Source: Apoda limacodes (taxonomy: Eukaryota; Arthropoda; Insecta; Lepidoptera; Limacodidae). Taken from it: a DNA stretch of 64,000 nt. Below are positions 52,740-63,908 of this stretch, piece by piece. Below the pieces are notes generated by a model that saw only the letters and a program-made list of their open reading frames with translations, was not told the origin of the DNA and did no database searches. Where the stretch lies: contig OX291544.1 of NCBI GenBank assembly GCA_946406115.1, positions 1,364,001-1,428,000 of the forward strand. Direction: 5' to 3'. The translations under genes were made by a program, and so were the position numbers. Each line of letters begins with the position of its first letter. Position 1 is the first letter of the stretch.

Positions 52740-53440
52740 ATGTTTGGGGTGATAAAGTCCGGAATACCTGAATATTTATATGATAAATTTAACTGAAGAA
52801 GAGAGGAAAGCATTCCGGAATCTGCGAACACTAGACAGCGTATTAAAAATCCCACACCATCGCACGACCGCTTTTCGAGGCAGTTTTAGATATATCTAAA
52901 ATGCATATATGCAGCCACTAAGTGCTGGAACAACGTTCCCCCACCCATTCGCAATTTAAATATATTTAAAACATTTAAATCTAAAGTAAAAAGTTACTAC
53001 ATGCAACTGCAAAAAAACTAATTTCGTTTGCAGTGGCCGAATCTAGCTGCTCGGGCTAAGTATTAGTCAGTGTATGAATATAGCTATATCTTGTTATTTT
53101 TTATTTATTTATTTATATTCTACATTTATCATATATATGAATACTATTTGTGTATTTTTAATTACAACACACGCGACAGATCGTCTGGCGGACGCACCTT
53201 CTTGTGGGCATTGCTGAAAATCAGCGCTGCAACAAACCGTGTTGCAGCATTGCTGAGTCGATGTCCACTTTTTGGCATCATAATACTCACCAATTTTATT
53301 TTATTTTGTTTTGTTTGTTTTATAGAAATGTTTTAGTCATGTAGAAATGCTTTTTTTTATTTTTTATTTTGCTTTTACTTTTAAATATTTTCATTGTGTT
53401 TTTTGTATCTTGTTCTGTAATAAATGTTTGTCTATGTCTA
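52740..53440 (+). mobile_element. LINE 3' end (third lineage), ORF2 tail and UTR
   Basis: A coding remnant with shifts: KSGIPEYLYDKFN, LTEEERKAFRNLRTLDSVL, PHHRTTAFRGSF then KCWNNVPPPIRNLNIFKTFK, the typical end of a LINE RT protein. This is followed by a 400-bp UTR and AATAAATGTTTGTC near 53420. Immediately follows the minisatellite block. Confidence 0.7.
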
Positions 53441-53447
53441 GTATGTG

Positions 53448-53745
53448 TCGCACTATTTTTACAGCAACGTCACAGTTGCTCGGTCAGCAGAATCAGTGCA
53501 AGGGCTTATCAATGATGTCGGATATATCGCGTACAGACTGTTCGGTATTGGATGAGGAATTCGCAGAACAGTATAGAAAGGACATTACCCTTGTCAGAGA
53601 AAATCAAAAACACCTATAACTTTTATTTCAAAATCAGACATCTATCGTTGAAGCCAAATACAATTTAATTAAAAAGTATAGAAGTCGCTGTAACTGTAAT
53701 CAACAACACAAATATATAAACCAACAAATAAATTCGTTATAAAAA
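53448..53745 (+). CDS. Unrecognised ORF with two stops (possible ORF1 piece)
   Basis: After an acceptor-like CGCACTATTTTTACAG (53465) the frame reads ATSQLLGQQNQCKGLS, FAEQYRKDITLVRENQKHL, a TAA at 53617-53619, then continues QNQTSIVEAKYNLIKKYRSR and CNCNQQHKYINQQINSL to the next stop. Gln/Asn- and charge-rich, coiled-coil-like, possibly a nucleic-acid-binding ORF1 of a retroelement. I do not recognise it. Confidence 0.3.
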
Positions 53746-53796
53746 ACTGCAAATATACTAAAATTGCAAATTGAACAATCATATACACTTTACTGA

Positions 53797-54123
53797 CTCA
53801 ACTTAAGTGGCTCCCAATTCGACTTCGCAGGAATACTCACATTCTTACCCTTCTGTATAACGTCCTTAACAATCCCTTTGCACCCCATTACTTACAAAAG
53901 TTCTTTAACTACAAATATAATCCCTTGCAAAGTATGTAATTAAGATCAAAGGTAGAAAGAAGACTTACTATACCCTCTCACTTTATTACATTCTACGGTA
54001 AATTATTTGCTGTGAAAGCAACTTTACTGTGGAACAACCTACCTTCTGATATTCGTTTTTCACCATCTATTACTATTTTTAAAACTAAACTGAAATCCTT
54101 TTTTCTTCAACCGTTGCGAAACT
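53797..54123 (+). pseudogene. LINE ORF2 C-terminus (L2/CR1-like lineage)
   Basis: LTQLKWLPIRLRRNTHILTL, LYNVLNNPFAPHYLQKFF, IPSHFITFYGKLFAVKATLLWNNLPSDIRFS and FKTKLKSFF form the well-known RT C-terminal block of L2/CR1-like elements, ending at TGA about 54123. A stop near 53940 interrupts it. Only the last 110 codons are present. Confidence 0.75.
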
Positions 54124-54295
54124 GATACTCATATATTTATAACTGCTGAAGTTGTACTCTTAAAGATATATATGTTTATTCTTATTCTGTTCATAACTGT
54201 GTATAAATATGTTAACATATTTATTGTGTTTATGTATATGAATGTTTTGATGCACCTTAACTTGGTAGTCTGCAGTAGACTGCAGTAACTAGCAG
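54124..54295. other. LINE UTR and junction filler
   Basis: 54250-54292 (TGATGCACCTTAACTTGGTAGT CTGCAGTAGACTGCAGTAA) is a copy of 54392-54437, which lies inside the duplicated block just to the right. It forms a short filler at the left junction of the right copy. Confidence 0.7.
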
Positions 54296-57200
54296 TACTT
54301 TGTACTCTTAACCGCAGCTTCCCACAGGCCACCGAAGGTAAGAGAGTAGCTCGGAATGAAGTGGAAATCGATTCCATTCTAACTAGCAAATTGATGCACC
54401 TTACCTTGGTAGTCTGCAGCAGACTGCAGTAAGTAAAGTTCAGTTAAGTGGTTCTGTGCTCCCTTGAATGTACTGCCATTGTCGGAGTTAATTTCTTTGG
54501 GCAATCCCCTTCTGGAGATGAATGCGAGGTAAGAATCAGTTGTGAGATCTGAGGCTAATTCTAAATGCAGTGTCTTGGTGGCAAAGCACACGAAGACACA
54601 AATATAACCCTTGCCAGAGAGTGAACGTCTCACGCGTGACAGCTTTACATTTATCGGCCCAGTGAAATTTACGCCTACCTTATACAATATAACTACAAAT
54701 TAATTATTTTGTGGATTTTTCCCAAACTTGTGTTGTGAGACCTTGCTTGGTTCTAGGTACACGGAAAGTAAGTTTCATTTATTTGGGAGTGTCAAATATG
54801 CAATAGGCCATATTTTTTATTGCGTTGACATGTAAGCTTGTGTTTTGTACAACTCTGAGAGACTTTACACCTCTACAAGTTACTGAGACAATGGGTTTTA
54901 ACAGACAGACATATAGATATATTTTTTGTGTGATTTACTACTAAATATATTTTTTTTAAGTTATTCCTCTACTTGTGCTGTGAAATCTTGTTTCTTGGCA
55001 AATTTAATGTTTCTAGGTCATCGAGAACTACCTTTTATTTTATTTACAAGTATTAAAATATGTGGTACTTATATTTTTTGGCCACATTTTTATTGCGTTG
55101 ATTTAGAAGCTTGAGTTTTATATATCTTCAAGGGACCGTAGACCTTAGTATTTGATATTAACAACGATTACTTATACGTCTAGATACAGTGTCCGACACA
55201 ACATCAAACGCAGTGTTGCGAGCCATTTTCCTATCAATGTGTGTGTAAATCAGCTAATACGACTATCATTTTTACATCTGTGTGCGTAATTTTGGTGCTA
55301 CCAACCTTAAAGTGATAACCCCGAATTGGGGAGTTCTTACCTTTATTCGGTACTACAATTTATTGTCACTTTAGATGACCCCTGTGGTGATACATTATTT
55401 TGAGATAGAACGTTAGCCTTCGATACGAAGGCTTCTACCTTCTTCTAATAATCTGTTGACCATGGCCATGTAATGCTTGTTAAAACCTTAAAGTATGTTC
55501 CAAATATTATATACCGTAGTGCTAAAATATAGAGGGGTGTACAAAATAAAATCCGTTCTTCTCTGCCATGGCATCCGTGCGCGCCAAGTTCGTTATTCAT
55601 AGGTCCCGCCATGTGACAACAGCCGTGTTTTGTTGATAAGATTTTTTTAACATAGAAAGCTATCACATCACAGAGCCATTGAAATCGCTTTGTTCGCCAA
55701 ATGTCAAGATAGCTATTCACTATTTTAAAAGATAATCCACTGTTTTACCTTCTGTGCAGCCAATGCGTTAAATGCGGACTGTAAGTGTCGCCAAATTTAA
55801 CATAGAGCGCATTCATTTTTAGTCAACATTTAGATGGAATGCATATAATGCGTAGAGAGCATAGAGCACATTCAATGCGTAAATATTAAAATTACTAAAT
55901 TTCTTTTGCGAAAGCGATATTGCTGATATTGTTAGGGCAGCCCGCAGGAATCGGATCACAATGCTATTGTATAAATTTGTACAATTTTCTCAATTAAAAT
56001 TTACTATGCATCTTATAATCGTCAGTTTTCTAAGTTACAGTGTCATTTAATTACCACTGGTAGTACGGCGCCTATTCTAAAAAGCCCTCTTAAATTTTTA
56101 GTTTTTACGTTTATATTTTTATTATTGGTTAGGAAACCGACATATTCTGAGAAAATTTAAGGCTTTTGCCTACTTCGAGCTCTTTAAAGGTTAGCACCCT
56201 TCGGGTAGGGAAACAATCAGGGAGTTTAATTAATAAACTATAGTGTATTTTAATCTTAATTTACATAGGAAATATAAAGATTATATTATGTAATATGTTA
56301 TTTAAAAATAATCAATAAAATTAAAAGATTTTAGTATAACATTTTATTAGTTATCCAAAAGAAAATCAAACAAAAATCATTACAAGTACATTATATTTGT
56401 TTTTCTTAAGACCTAGTAAGTCTATCATATTACATGAATAACTTATATTACTGATTGTCTGAGAATATTACAAAAACAATGTTTTGCACTCGCCCTATAA
56501 TTTTGTAAATGTATGGCGCGTGTGCGTACCTACACCGTCTTGATAATAAAGTACCTAGTATTAGGTAACTAAAGTTGAAATTTTATATAAAGAGTCCAAA
56601 ACGTGACGTTAACGTCACAGTTTGTTGTAAAGAAAAGATATTTTCGGTAATTAATTAATTTCATATCTAATAAAATACATGATAAGTAGGTACTACTTTT
56701 TCTATTGATATTTACATCTAACTGTTATGTTTTTTTTTATTTAAACATTGCAGAGGTCCGGGGTAAAGGTTTATGTTCTATGGATACAATGTGTCACAGG
56801 AGTCATCAATACATAAATACTAATTACCTGAAATAGTGTAATGTATGTAAGTGACGTTAGGTGAAAAATATGTATTGTCGTTGCAGTATTCGCCTTACTT
56901 AACTTGGGATGGGAAATGAACGTACCTACAGACTTGGCAACAGGGACAGAAAAACATTTGTTGTTTGTTTTCCGAATAATTATTTTGAAAACTTAGTTTG
57001 TATCTAAAATATAGCAAGCAGATTAGTGTAATAACTTGTGAACAGTGATTTTTTATCATCAACCTTTGTTTTTGTCAATAGTTTAGCACGATTTTATTGC
57101 ACAAATCGTCATTTTTATTACTTTACGTGGAAGCACAGTACGCGTCAACGCACTGATTACGTATGATGTAGTGTGACGGCAAGTACCTTAAAATTGAGGT

Positions 57201-57411
57201 ACTCGAATTGGATCGTTTTGTGTGCCCGAACACGGTATCTAGACGTATAAGTAATCTTTGGATATTAATTTCAGTTAACACCACGCGTTCCTGAGAAAAA
57301 TTTCAAAACGACAGACAGACTGACAATAATGTGAGAGATTAAGTAAGGGTTCCGTTTATAATGTTTTAGTTACGGAACGTAATTTTGAATATTTTACAAA
57401 ATAGGTCATGG
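54296..57411. repeat. 3.1-kb direct duplication, right copy
   Basis: Co-linear with 46477-49592 (offset 7,819). Differences are substitutions only, for example G for A at 54937, and AACACCACGCG in place of AACTCCCCGCG near 57278. After 57411 the sequences diverge completely (CACATCGG against TAACAGGC). Confidence 0.95.
54379..54687 (-). pseudogene. BEL/Pao integrase, copy 2 fragment
   Basis: Same sequence as copy 1 from MYKVGVNFTGPI through NSDNGSTF to HQFAS, where a CAG-to-TAG change (at about 54379-54381) adds a stop absent from copy 1. Reading continues to the block's left edge at 54296, so the part with LTPGHFLIG is absent. Asn at the first catalytic position is shared with copy 1, so this change predates the duplication. 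Confidence 0.88.
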
Positions 57412-57439
57412 CACATCGGATGTCATTCAATGTCAATGT
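57412..57439. other. Junction of duplication and LINE fragment
   Basis: Short unrelated sequence with no feature. Confidence 0.3.
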
Positions 57440-58550
57440 GAGTTATTTCTAGAACTAGCTTGCCATTGAGTACTATCAATATCAAGCATTGGAATATCTG
57501 CGCAAAAAACAGATTGCAAATATTCCCGGAAGGCGTTTGCTGCCTCGGGACCTGTAACAGTTTTATCGTTATATACGAATTCATTACAAGTTGTGCGTTT
57601 CTACGGTTTTCTTTAAAAAAAATTGTCGGGTCTTGGAGTAACTTCTGTTCAGTTAGCCTTAAATATAGAGAATAAGCAGTAGCTATTTTTTTTTTTCTTT
57701 AGTCCGGTAATAACAGAACACATCATAGTTACACCTTTTTTTTCTGCTTTTTATTTCTGAAGATGGAAATATTTATACAGTATATCTTGTATTATCTCAA
57801 ATGTAAACCAATGTGTTACATGTTGTTACTCAGATTCCGCACTTTTTTTCGAACGCATTTTTCTAAAACAGAATAAAGTTTATCGTAAAACAATTCAACA
57901 ACATTGTTTACGTCATTCGCGTCACAGATGGCATTCCAGTTTGAGGAAAATATTTTACTATAAAGAATGGTAAAATCGGCTTTTCGAAAATTCAACTCAT
58001 ATACAGTAGATGTCTCTGGTGACTGCAGTAGTGAGTGGCGGTGAAAGCGCAAGAAAAAAAAAGAAACGCTCACCTCAAGAGGTGGTTGATAAGCATCTGG
58101 ACTGACAAGAGGCTCGACATTACCACTCACACGAACTCGATCATCACCTAGATTGCTCAAAACCAAACCCAATGTACTACCAAATGTATTTTAAACCATA
58201 TTGTGCTGTTTCAATTAACAATAGTGGGTCGTGCAGTTGAATTGAGACCTGACACCTTCGGAGCAAGAATTAAAATTAAAATCGCCTATAATGACTATTT
58301 CCATATCACCGTATTTAAAAACAACGTTTTTAATTAATGACAAAGTGTCTTAGTAATTTTTTCGCTATGGCTTGACGGTATACCTACATATAAATGGCGG
58401 AGCCTAAAAATTTAATTGAATTATAAGAAATTATCGCAAATACAGCTACAATGTTTCCGTGATAACCCTCAATATCTACTAAAGATTTTACTTTGTAGCA
58501 GTATCGAACAGCAAGGAGAACCCCACCCCAACCATCGCTATTCTGTTATA
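57440..58550 (-). pseudogene. LINE endonuclease and linker, decayed (fourth lineage)
   Basis: Readable on the minus strand: GWGGVLLAVRYCYK (about 58530), IIGDFNFNSCSEG with the GDFN catalytic pair (about 58285), SNLGDDRVRVSGNVEPLVS, ELNFRKADFTILYSKIFSSNW, VELFYDKLYSVLEKCVRKK (57860), then EQKLLQDPTIFF and NRRNAQLVMNSY before the RT start. All are typical of the region between endonuclease and RT in jockey-like elements. Several shifts are present. The RT proper and 3' end are missing, so this is again a 5'-side fragment. Confidence 0.75.
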
Positions 58551-59630
58551 TATATATTGCTGGGCACTTTATTGAATTAATCACTAATTACAATTAGTCA
58601 TTAATTTTCTAAATAAATTTGACAATTTATTACAGCTTTTACAGATGTTAAATTATTATAATGTTGCTAATTTTAAAGTTTTCTGAACTTAAATTGTATT
58701 AGTTTAAAATATATTAAAAAAACAACATGTATAGGTAGTGAAAATGTCAGGACTTACTTTAATATATTTATTTATAAGTAATCTTTCGTTTTCATCTCCT
58801 GGTCTAACCGTACATCTCTAGCGTCACCGGTTTTCTACATGATGCGTTACCTATAATTCGGAGACATTGATATTTTCAAGCTAGTTTACGTTCGAGCATT
58901 ATAGCGAGTGCTCACAGCAATTTATCATTTAGCAATTTAGCATATTTAGCATTTCATGATTTTAATCAATTTAATTAATTTTGTGGTTTTTTATTGTGTT
59001 AGTGTTTATCCTTTTATTTTTTAATTTTTGTTTAATGAATTAAACTGTGTTTTTTCTGTAACTATTTACAACAATTACTTATCCTTAACAAAAGGTTAGG
59101 TAACAAACCCAAAAAAGCATTTTACAGATAAAGGGTTTTTTTATTTTTACTGATAGCCTCCAACTACGACATCATACGGGTTTAAGTGAATTTTAAGGCC
59201 AATAATCCCTATCAAATTCTATACAATTCAAAGCCCGCACGAAATCTGATGCGTTAAGATTTTAAATATGCACCGCAACACGCCGCGCCCCAGCTCACCC
59301 AGCCTTAGAACGTCGAGTTGACAACTAGAAAGCGCATGACAGTGGCGCCTCCGCCACGCAGAAACTTACATGGCCAGTCTAGACGTAGACCGGTAGAAAC
59401 TCGACTAAATAATCAAAATGATACAACTTGAAAAGATTTTCTTACATAACTCTGTTTTTTTTTACCAATCCTTACTAAATTTAAATGGGACCAATCTGTG
59501 TGTTATTTCTTCCCTATGCGTAAACATTGTCTCAATCGGTTAATAAATTATGGGAGTTCCGAGGTGAGCACATAAAAGTAAAAGTCGTTTAAAAACAATG
59601 TTGGTTCAATAAAGCATTTGTGTCTAAAAT
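58551..59630. other. No recognisable gene
   Basis: AT-rich, with a GC-richer 59280-59400 patch lacking a motif-bearing frame. Confidence 0.45.
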
Positions 59631-59673
59631 TTTTTTTTTTTTCTGAACTGACTGCAGTTGGCTGTTGCAGCCA

Positions 59674-60198
59674 TTACTGCTTCACCGGGCTTTTTGGGGC
59701 GAAGGAGGGGGAAGCCTCGGCTTGGGTTGTCGCTCTCGGGGGCGTCCCTTCGACCGGCGTTAGTCTCGAACCCGAAGGTGAGTCACCGCCAGGAGGGGAG
59801 TTCCCCGTTACGCGGGTACGGTTGCGATTGAGTGGGGGCGAGAAGCGCCCCGGCACTCTTTGATACCTCGTGTATCGTTGTGGGCGCCGACGAACCCGGA
59901 GACGTCGGCGTCGTGTTTGGAGGGAGGCCCTATTCGGGGAGATCATAGAGACTAATCTCGCTATCCGGACAGCGAGATCGTCATCTGGGGCCGTTAGTAC
60001 GTGCCGAAGCCGCCTAACTATAGTTTTACGATTGTGCCGAGGTCGATCGGGGGGATGATAAGTTGTGGATTGCACAATTAATCGATTCGATTCTGTGTAG
60101 GTCCGCATTGCGGACGTACCAAGAGGCTCCAGAGGCCGCTCTGAAAAAGCGGTTTTGGAGGGACTGAAGTTTGTGGAGATTGCGCTTGGATAACGCAA
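59674..60198 (-). pseudogene. L1c ORF2 C-terminal tail in shifted frame
   Basis: RHVLTAPDDDLAVRIARLVS continues the jockey ORF2 C-terminus in a different frame from 60026-60601, so a shift or deletion lies between about 60100 and 60050. The end is Pro/Arg-rich (RRRRLRVRRRPQRY, NSPPGGDSPSG) and stops at 59674, about 35 bp before the poly(A) tail. Confidence 0.65.
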
Positions 60199-61752
60199 AG
60201 ACTACGCTAGCATAAGCTAGTATGGGGCGGATGCAAGTTGTGTAAAGATTCAGCTTATTTCTAAGCGACATCTTACTGTACTTGCCTATCATGGGATAAA
60301 GACGACCGAGGACAAAAGCGGCTCGGTCTCTGACTATTTTGGTGTGAGCGTGAAAGTTCAAACGACTATCCATGGTCACACCGAGATATTTGGTCTTATT
60401 TTGCCAGTGAATGGCACGACCGAAGAGAGAGAGGGGAGGTGGCCGCGGAGGGCGGCCTACGGTAAAGAGGACGGCAGAGCTTTTGTCGGGATTCACCTCG
60501 ATTCTCCATTTCCGAAACAATTCGCCTAGGGCGGTGATAGCGGGTCTCTTAGTGATTCGACTCACTTGCCTATCGGTGGTATAGACAGCGGTATCGTCCA
60601 CAAAGAGGGCTAGTTAGTACCTATCGTTTTAGGGATGTCGTTGGTGTACAGAAGGTACAAGATGGGGGCGAGCACGGACCCTTGCGGGACTCCTGCTTCT
60701 ATGGGACGGGGAGAAGAGAGAGTGCCTTCAACTTTGTAGCGAAAGCTACGATTCGACAAATAGTCTCGTATGATGAGCACGAGACGATCTGGCAACTGGA
60801 AGTTGTACAGTTTAAAAATTAAACCGTTGTGCCAGACTTTGTCGAAAGCTTTCGCTACATCGAAGAAGACAGCGCTCGTGTGGCGGGCCTTACCTAATAC
60901 TGGTTGGAAGCCAGTGAGAATATGTTCCGTTATGCGGAGGACTTGATGGACGCATGAGTGTTTGGCACGGAAGCCGAACTGCTCGTCTATTAAAATGCCT
61001 CTGGAGACTATAGCGTTCCGTAGGCGAGCGAGGAGTTCATAGGGTTTACCAAGGGTAAGTAAACTTATAGGGCGATAGGAGGACGGCTCGGTACGAGCTT
61101 TGCCTGGCTTATGGATGCCTATAACAATTGCATCTTTCCATTGAGAAGGAAAGATGCAATGTTCGATAGCAGCGTTAAAGATCGCTACTAGGAGGCAGAT
61201 AAGGGGAAGAGTGAGGCGCTTTAGGATATCGTTAGAGATACCGTCCGCACCGGGGGCTTTACGGGGGCGTAGGTCTTTGATGACTTGTATGACTTCGTCG
61301 ACAGTGACAAGGGGCATTGGGTCTTGTGGAGGCAGAAAAATTCTGCGCTCCACTTCGCCGTCTACCTCGCGCACGTGGTCGGGATCGAACGGCTGTGTGC
61401 TTAAGGCACATTGGGCTTGGAGGCTAGACGCTAGGCAATCCGCTTTTTCGTCGTCATTGAACGCGGGAACGTTGTTGGGACGAGTTAACGGAGGGAGAGA
61501 GTTGGCGGTGTCGGATTTTAGAGCTCTGGCTAAGTGCCAATAAGCTTGGTGAGAAGGAGAAATGTTCTCCATAAGATCACCGAAACGTTGGGCGCGAAGC
61601 TCAGCTACAGCGGTTCTTACACGGCGGTGTAAGTCGTTGATGCGAGCTTTATTATCGATAGTGGGAGCGCGATCACGTGTGCGGCGGGCCGCGTTACGCT
61701 CAGTCATTAGCGACCTGATGTGCTGAGGAAGGCTGTCTTGAGCACTCGCCAA
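60026..61752 (-). pseudogene. L1c ORF2 reverse transcriptase
   Basis: RT motifs in order: GADGISNDILKRL, SSYRPISLLTLGKPYE, DEQFGFRAKHSC, FFDVAKAFDKVWHNG, IEAGVPQGSVLAPILYLLYTNDIP, then LALFVDDTAVYT (catalytic Asp-Asp) in the next frame, FRKWRIEVNPDKSS, KTKYLGVTMDSRL, YASVVFALSKRN and FRAASGASWYVRNADLHR. A one-base loss at about 60605, just before the catalytic box (ACTAACTAGCCC), splits the frame at 60610. Otherwise open for about 570 codons. Confidence 0.88.
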
Positions 61753-62554
61753 CGGTGGCGGTCAGGTGGCTAGTGAGTGAGTCGATAGCTACGTTTAGGT
61801 CGGTCGCGGATGGGATTACGTTGGGAACGCGGTCTAGATGTGGCGAGCTGGGATTTTCGAGCAATTGCCCAAATTTGTCCCAGTCCGTCACGGTTCTAGT
61901 GTCGGGAGGAGAGTCCGAAGGGGAACCTAATCGGAGGAGGACAGGGCGGTGGTCCGAGTCAAGTTCGTCAAGCACCTCTATAGAGCGAAAGCTTAGCCTT
62001 ACATTCTTTAGAAGTACTATGTCAAGTACGTCAGGGTTATTCCGAGTATTGTGGGGAAAGTAAGTGCGCGTCATGGGAGCGAAGATGTCAAAGTTTAGTC
62101 TGTCAACTAAATCGTCGAGGACTCTGCCTCTCCGTGCAGTTACTGAAAAGTTCCAGCGGCGATGCTTGCAATTGAGGTCGCCGGCAAGAATGACGGCGTC
62201 GCCTAAATTTAAGAGCAACTGAAGGTCGCTCTCGAGCAAGTCTTTTAAGGGAGAGAGATAAACCGATGCAATGATGATCGGCTGATGACCGGTCATCGCT
62301 AAGCAGCAGACGGATGCTTCTAAGTTCGTAAGTGGTGGAGGATCGATAGGGGAGCAATGCAGGGAGCGCCTGTAATAGATGAGAGTGCCTCCGAGATTGG
62401 AGGTAGTTCTATCATTACCGACGGTGCGATAGTTCGCGATCGAAGGGGTGCGGACAGCGGGCTTTAGGAACGTGCCTAACATATCCGAAAAGGATACTAC
62501 AGGAACGTACCGTGCGGCGTCCCGCCAAAAATGTAGATACAACGATTTGTCCAT
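61700..62554 (-). pseudogene. L1c ORF2 endonuclease
   Basis: GTFLKPAVRTPSIANYRTVG, NLGGTLIYYRRSLHC, VILAGDLNCKHRRWN (Asp, Asn), RTYFPHNTRNNPDVLDIVLL and ELDSDHRPVLL (Asp, His) give a full AP-type endonuclease. The residue before TFLKP, normally the catalytic Glu (ETFLKP), is Gly. The first 20 codons from ATG 62554 are probably not original element sequence. It shifts into the RT frame at 61700-61752, where the two open frames overlap. Confidence 0.85.
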
Positions 62555-63008
62555 TTAGACATATTATGCAATAAAGTATTGTTTTCTCTCACATTTGCTC
62601 TCACACATATTCGTGTATTCCGTAATCAGTAATGTCCTCCAAAGCAGCAGCTTTTCTGTATGTTTTGAGGAGATATAAGCCATTGTTTAGTTGGTTGCTA
62701 GGTCCGCTGCAGTACCTGGTTTTGCTTCAGAGAGTAGGTCAGGAAACATTACCGGTCCCTACGTTACTAATCATTTGCTGAATTACACTCAGGGTAACAG
62801 TAACAATAATCTTGTTGGAATATGATACATGTTTGTTTATTAGACAGAACATACCTAGTGCGAACTATGGGACTCATTTTGATGTGATTTTCAACGTTAT
62901 CGAGTAATATTTTTTGTCTAAAATCTGCGCAATAATAATCAAAATCGGTCGGTCAAGCTGAACCGGAGACATGAATATTTACAACTTTATTTTGAGCTAA
63001 AAATTCAG
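62555..63008. other. Spacer, short ORF 62632-62781
   Basis: ATG 62632 opens a 49-codon frame (MSSKAAAFLYVLRRYKPLFS, then a hydrophobic stretch) ending TGA 62781. Composition is protein-like but there is no independent support. The rest is AT-rich. Confidence 0.25.
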
Positions 63009-63080
63009 TATCCTCTGAAAAGTCAAAGTCAAAGTCAAAATGGTTTATTCAAATCAGGATTTTACAATCACTTTTGAATC
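63009..63080 (-). repeat. LINE-type 3' repeat (AGTCAA)n
   Basis: AAAAGTCAAAGTCAAAGTCA followed by AAATGGTTTATTCAAATCAGG resembles a lepidopteran CR1/L2-like LINE 3' end with short tandem AAGTCA units, recognised from memory. Confidence 0.5.
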
Positions 63081-63413
63081 GTCAAAGTTATAAAATATTA
63101 TTTTTTGAACACTCCCACCTTCCCGCCGAGTATATTTAAAAATAGACAACTTATACGGGTTTGTCGTCACAATATTCTTTTGTTCAATTTAAAAAAAAAA
63201 CAGCTATCTAATGATCCAAACTCCACTCGATTGGACATGAGTACTTAAACGCCCACCTTCTTTTGACCAAAGACCACACAACGTTACACTTTACGTTAGA
63301 GGACTGCGATGAACTGTAGTGTTGAATTGAACCGCAGCGCTGGACGCACCGTTCCGCAAGTGCTCCCTTGGTGGTCATATGTCAATAGTGATCGAAAATC
63401 ACACCATTAAGCC

Positions 63414-63908
63414 CTACGATGTGTGAATCACATTGTGGCATTTGGCAAGGCCGTTGCAGGATTCAGTCTCCTTTGGCTCTTGGGTCTCCTTTGCTCGTTT
63501 TAAGTAAGGTGGGAACGTGCTCGTGGTGGTGTCGGAAAGCAGTTTGATTGCAACATTTTTTTTCAAAGTCTGAATAGTAGGTGCTAATGTCGAGGCGTCC
63601 ACGCAGCTTCCGTGCGGGTTGGACTGGGGCCCACACTTTCTGCTGTTTTTGTCCACTGACGGTGTAGGTTCCCAGGATTGCGTTGGTTTTAGTAACATTA
63701 CTGATTCCTGTGACTGAACTAGTTTCCGGGGCTGCTCTGGTGACCGAGTTTGAGCAAAACTACTAAGGTTGTTTCTAGCTCTTTTAACGTAATCTGTGAT
63801 TTGAATAACTGGTCGCGATTTTAGGCTTAAGTACTCTGGTGATGCAATGCTTTCAAGTTGTGATGCACTTATAATTAACATTATTTGAACAAAAATATGG
63901 GAGTTCAT
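63414..63908 (-). CDS. Probable secreted protein, unrecognised
   Basis: 164-codon ORF from ATG 63908 (context AAACCATGA, a good insect start) to TAG 63414. Residues 1-22 (MNSHIFVQIMLIISASQLES) have the charge-free start and hydrophobic core of a signal peptide with a plausible cut near IAS. The mature part is Ser/Thr/Pro/Lys-rich with four cysteines in two close pairs (CGPQSNPHGSC and CNGLAKC). It has no transposon motif and lies in GC-balanced DNA, so a host gene or its first exon is plausible. It may continue past a splice donor. Secreted precursor, cuticle or chorion-type functions cannot be told apart. Confidence 0.5.
   Translation of the reverse strand: MNSHIFVQIMLIISASQLESIASPEYLSLKSRPVIQITDYVKRARNNLSSFAQTRSPEQPRKLVQSQESVMLLKPTQSWEPTPSVDKNSRKCGPQSNPHGSCVDASTLAPTIQTLKKNVAIKLLSDTTTSTFPPYLKRAKETQEPKETESCNGLAKCHNVIHTS

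Larger units (their letters stand above)
59631..62554 (-). mobile_element. Jockey-type LINE (L1c), GC-rich, near full-length ORF2
   Basis: Minus-strand element with endonuclease, RT and 3' end; the poly(A) tail reads as T-run 59631-59641 on +. Codon use is much more GC-rich than the surrounding DNA. Truncated at the start of the endonuclease (about 62500). No target duplication found. Confidence 0.9.

Noticed and set aside
60344..62063. Plus-strand frames at 60344, 61154 and 61755
   Set aside because: Antisense shadows of the GC-rich L1c ORF2.
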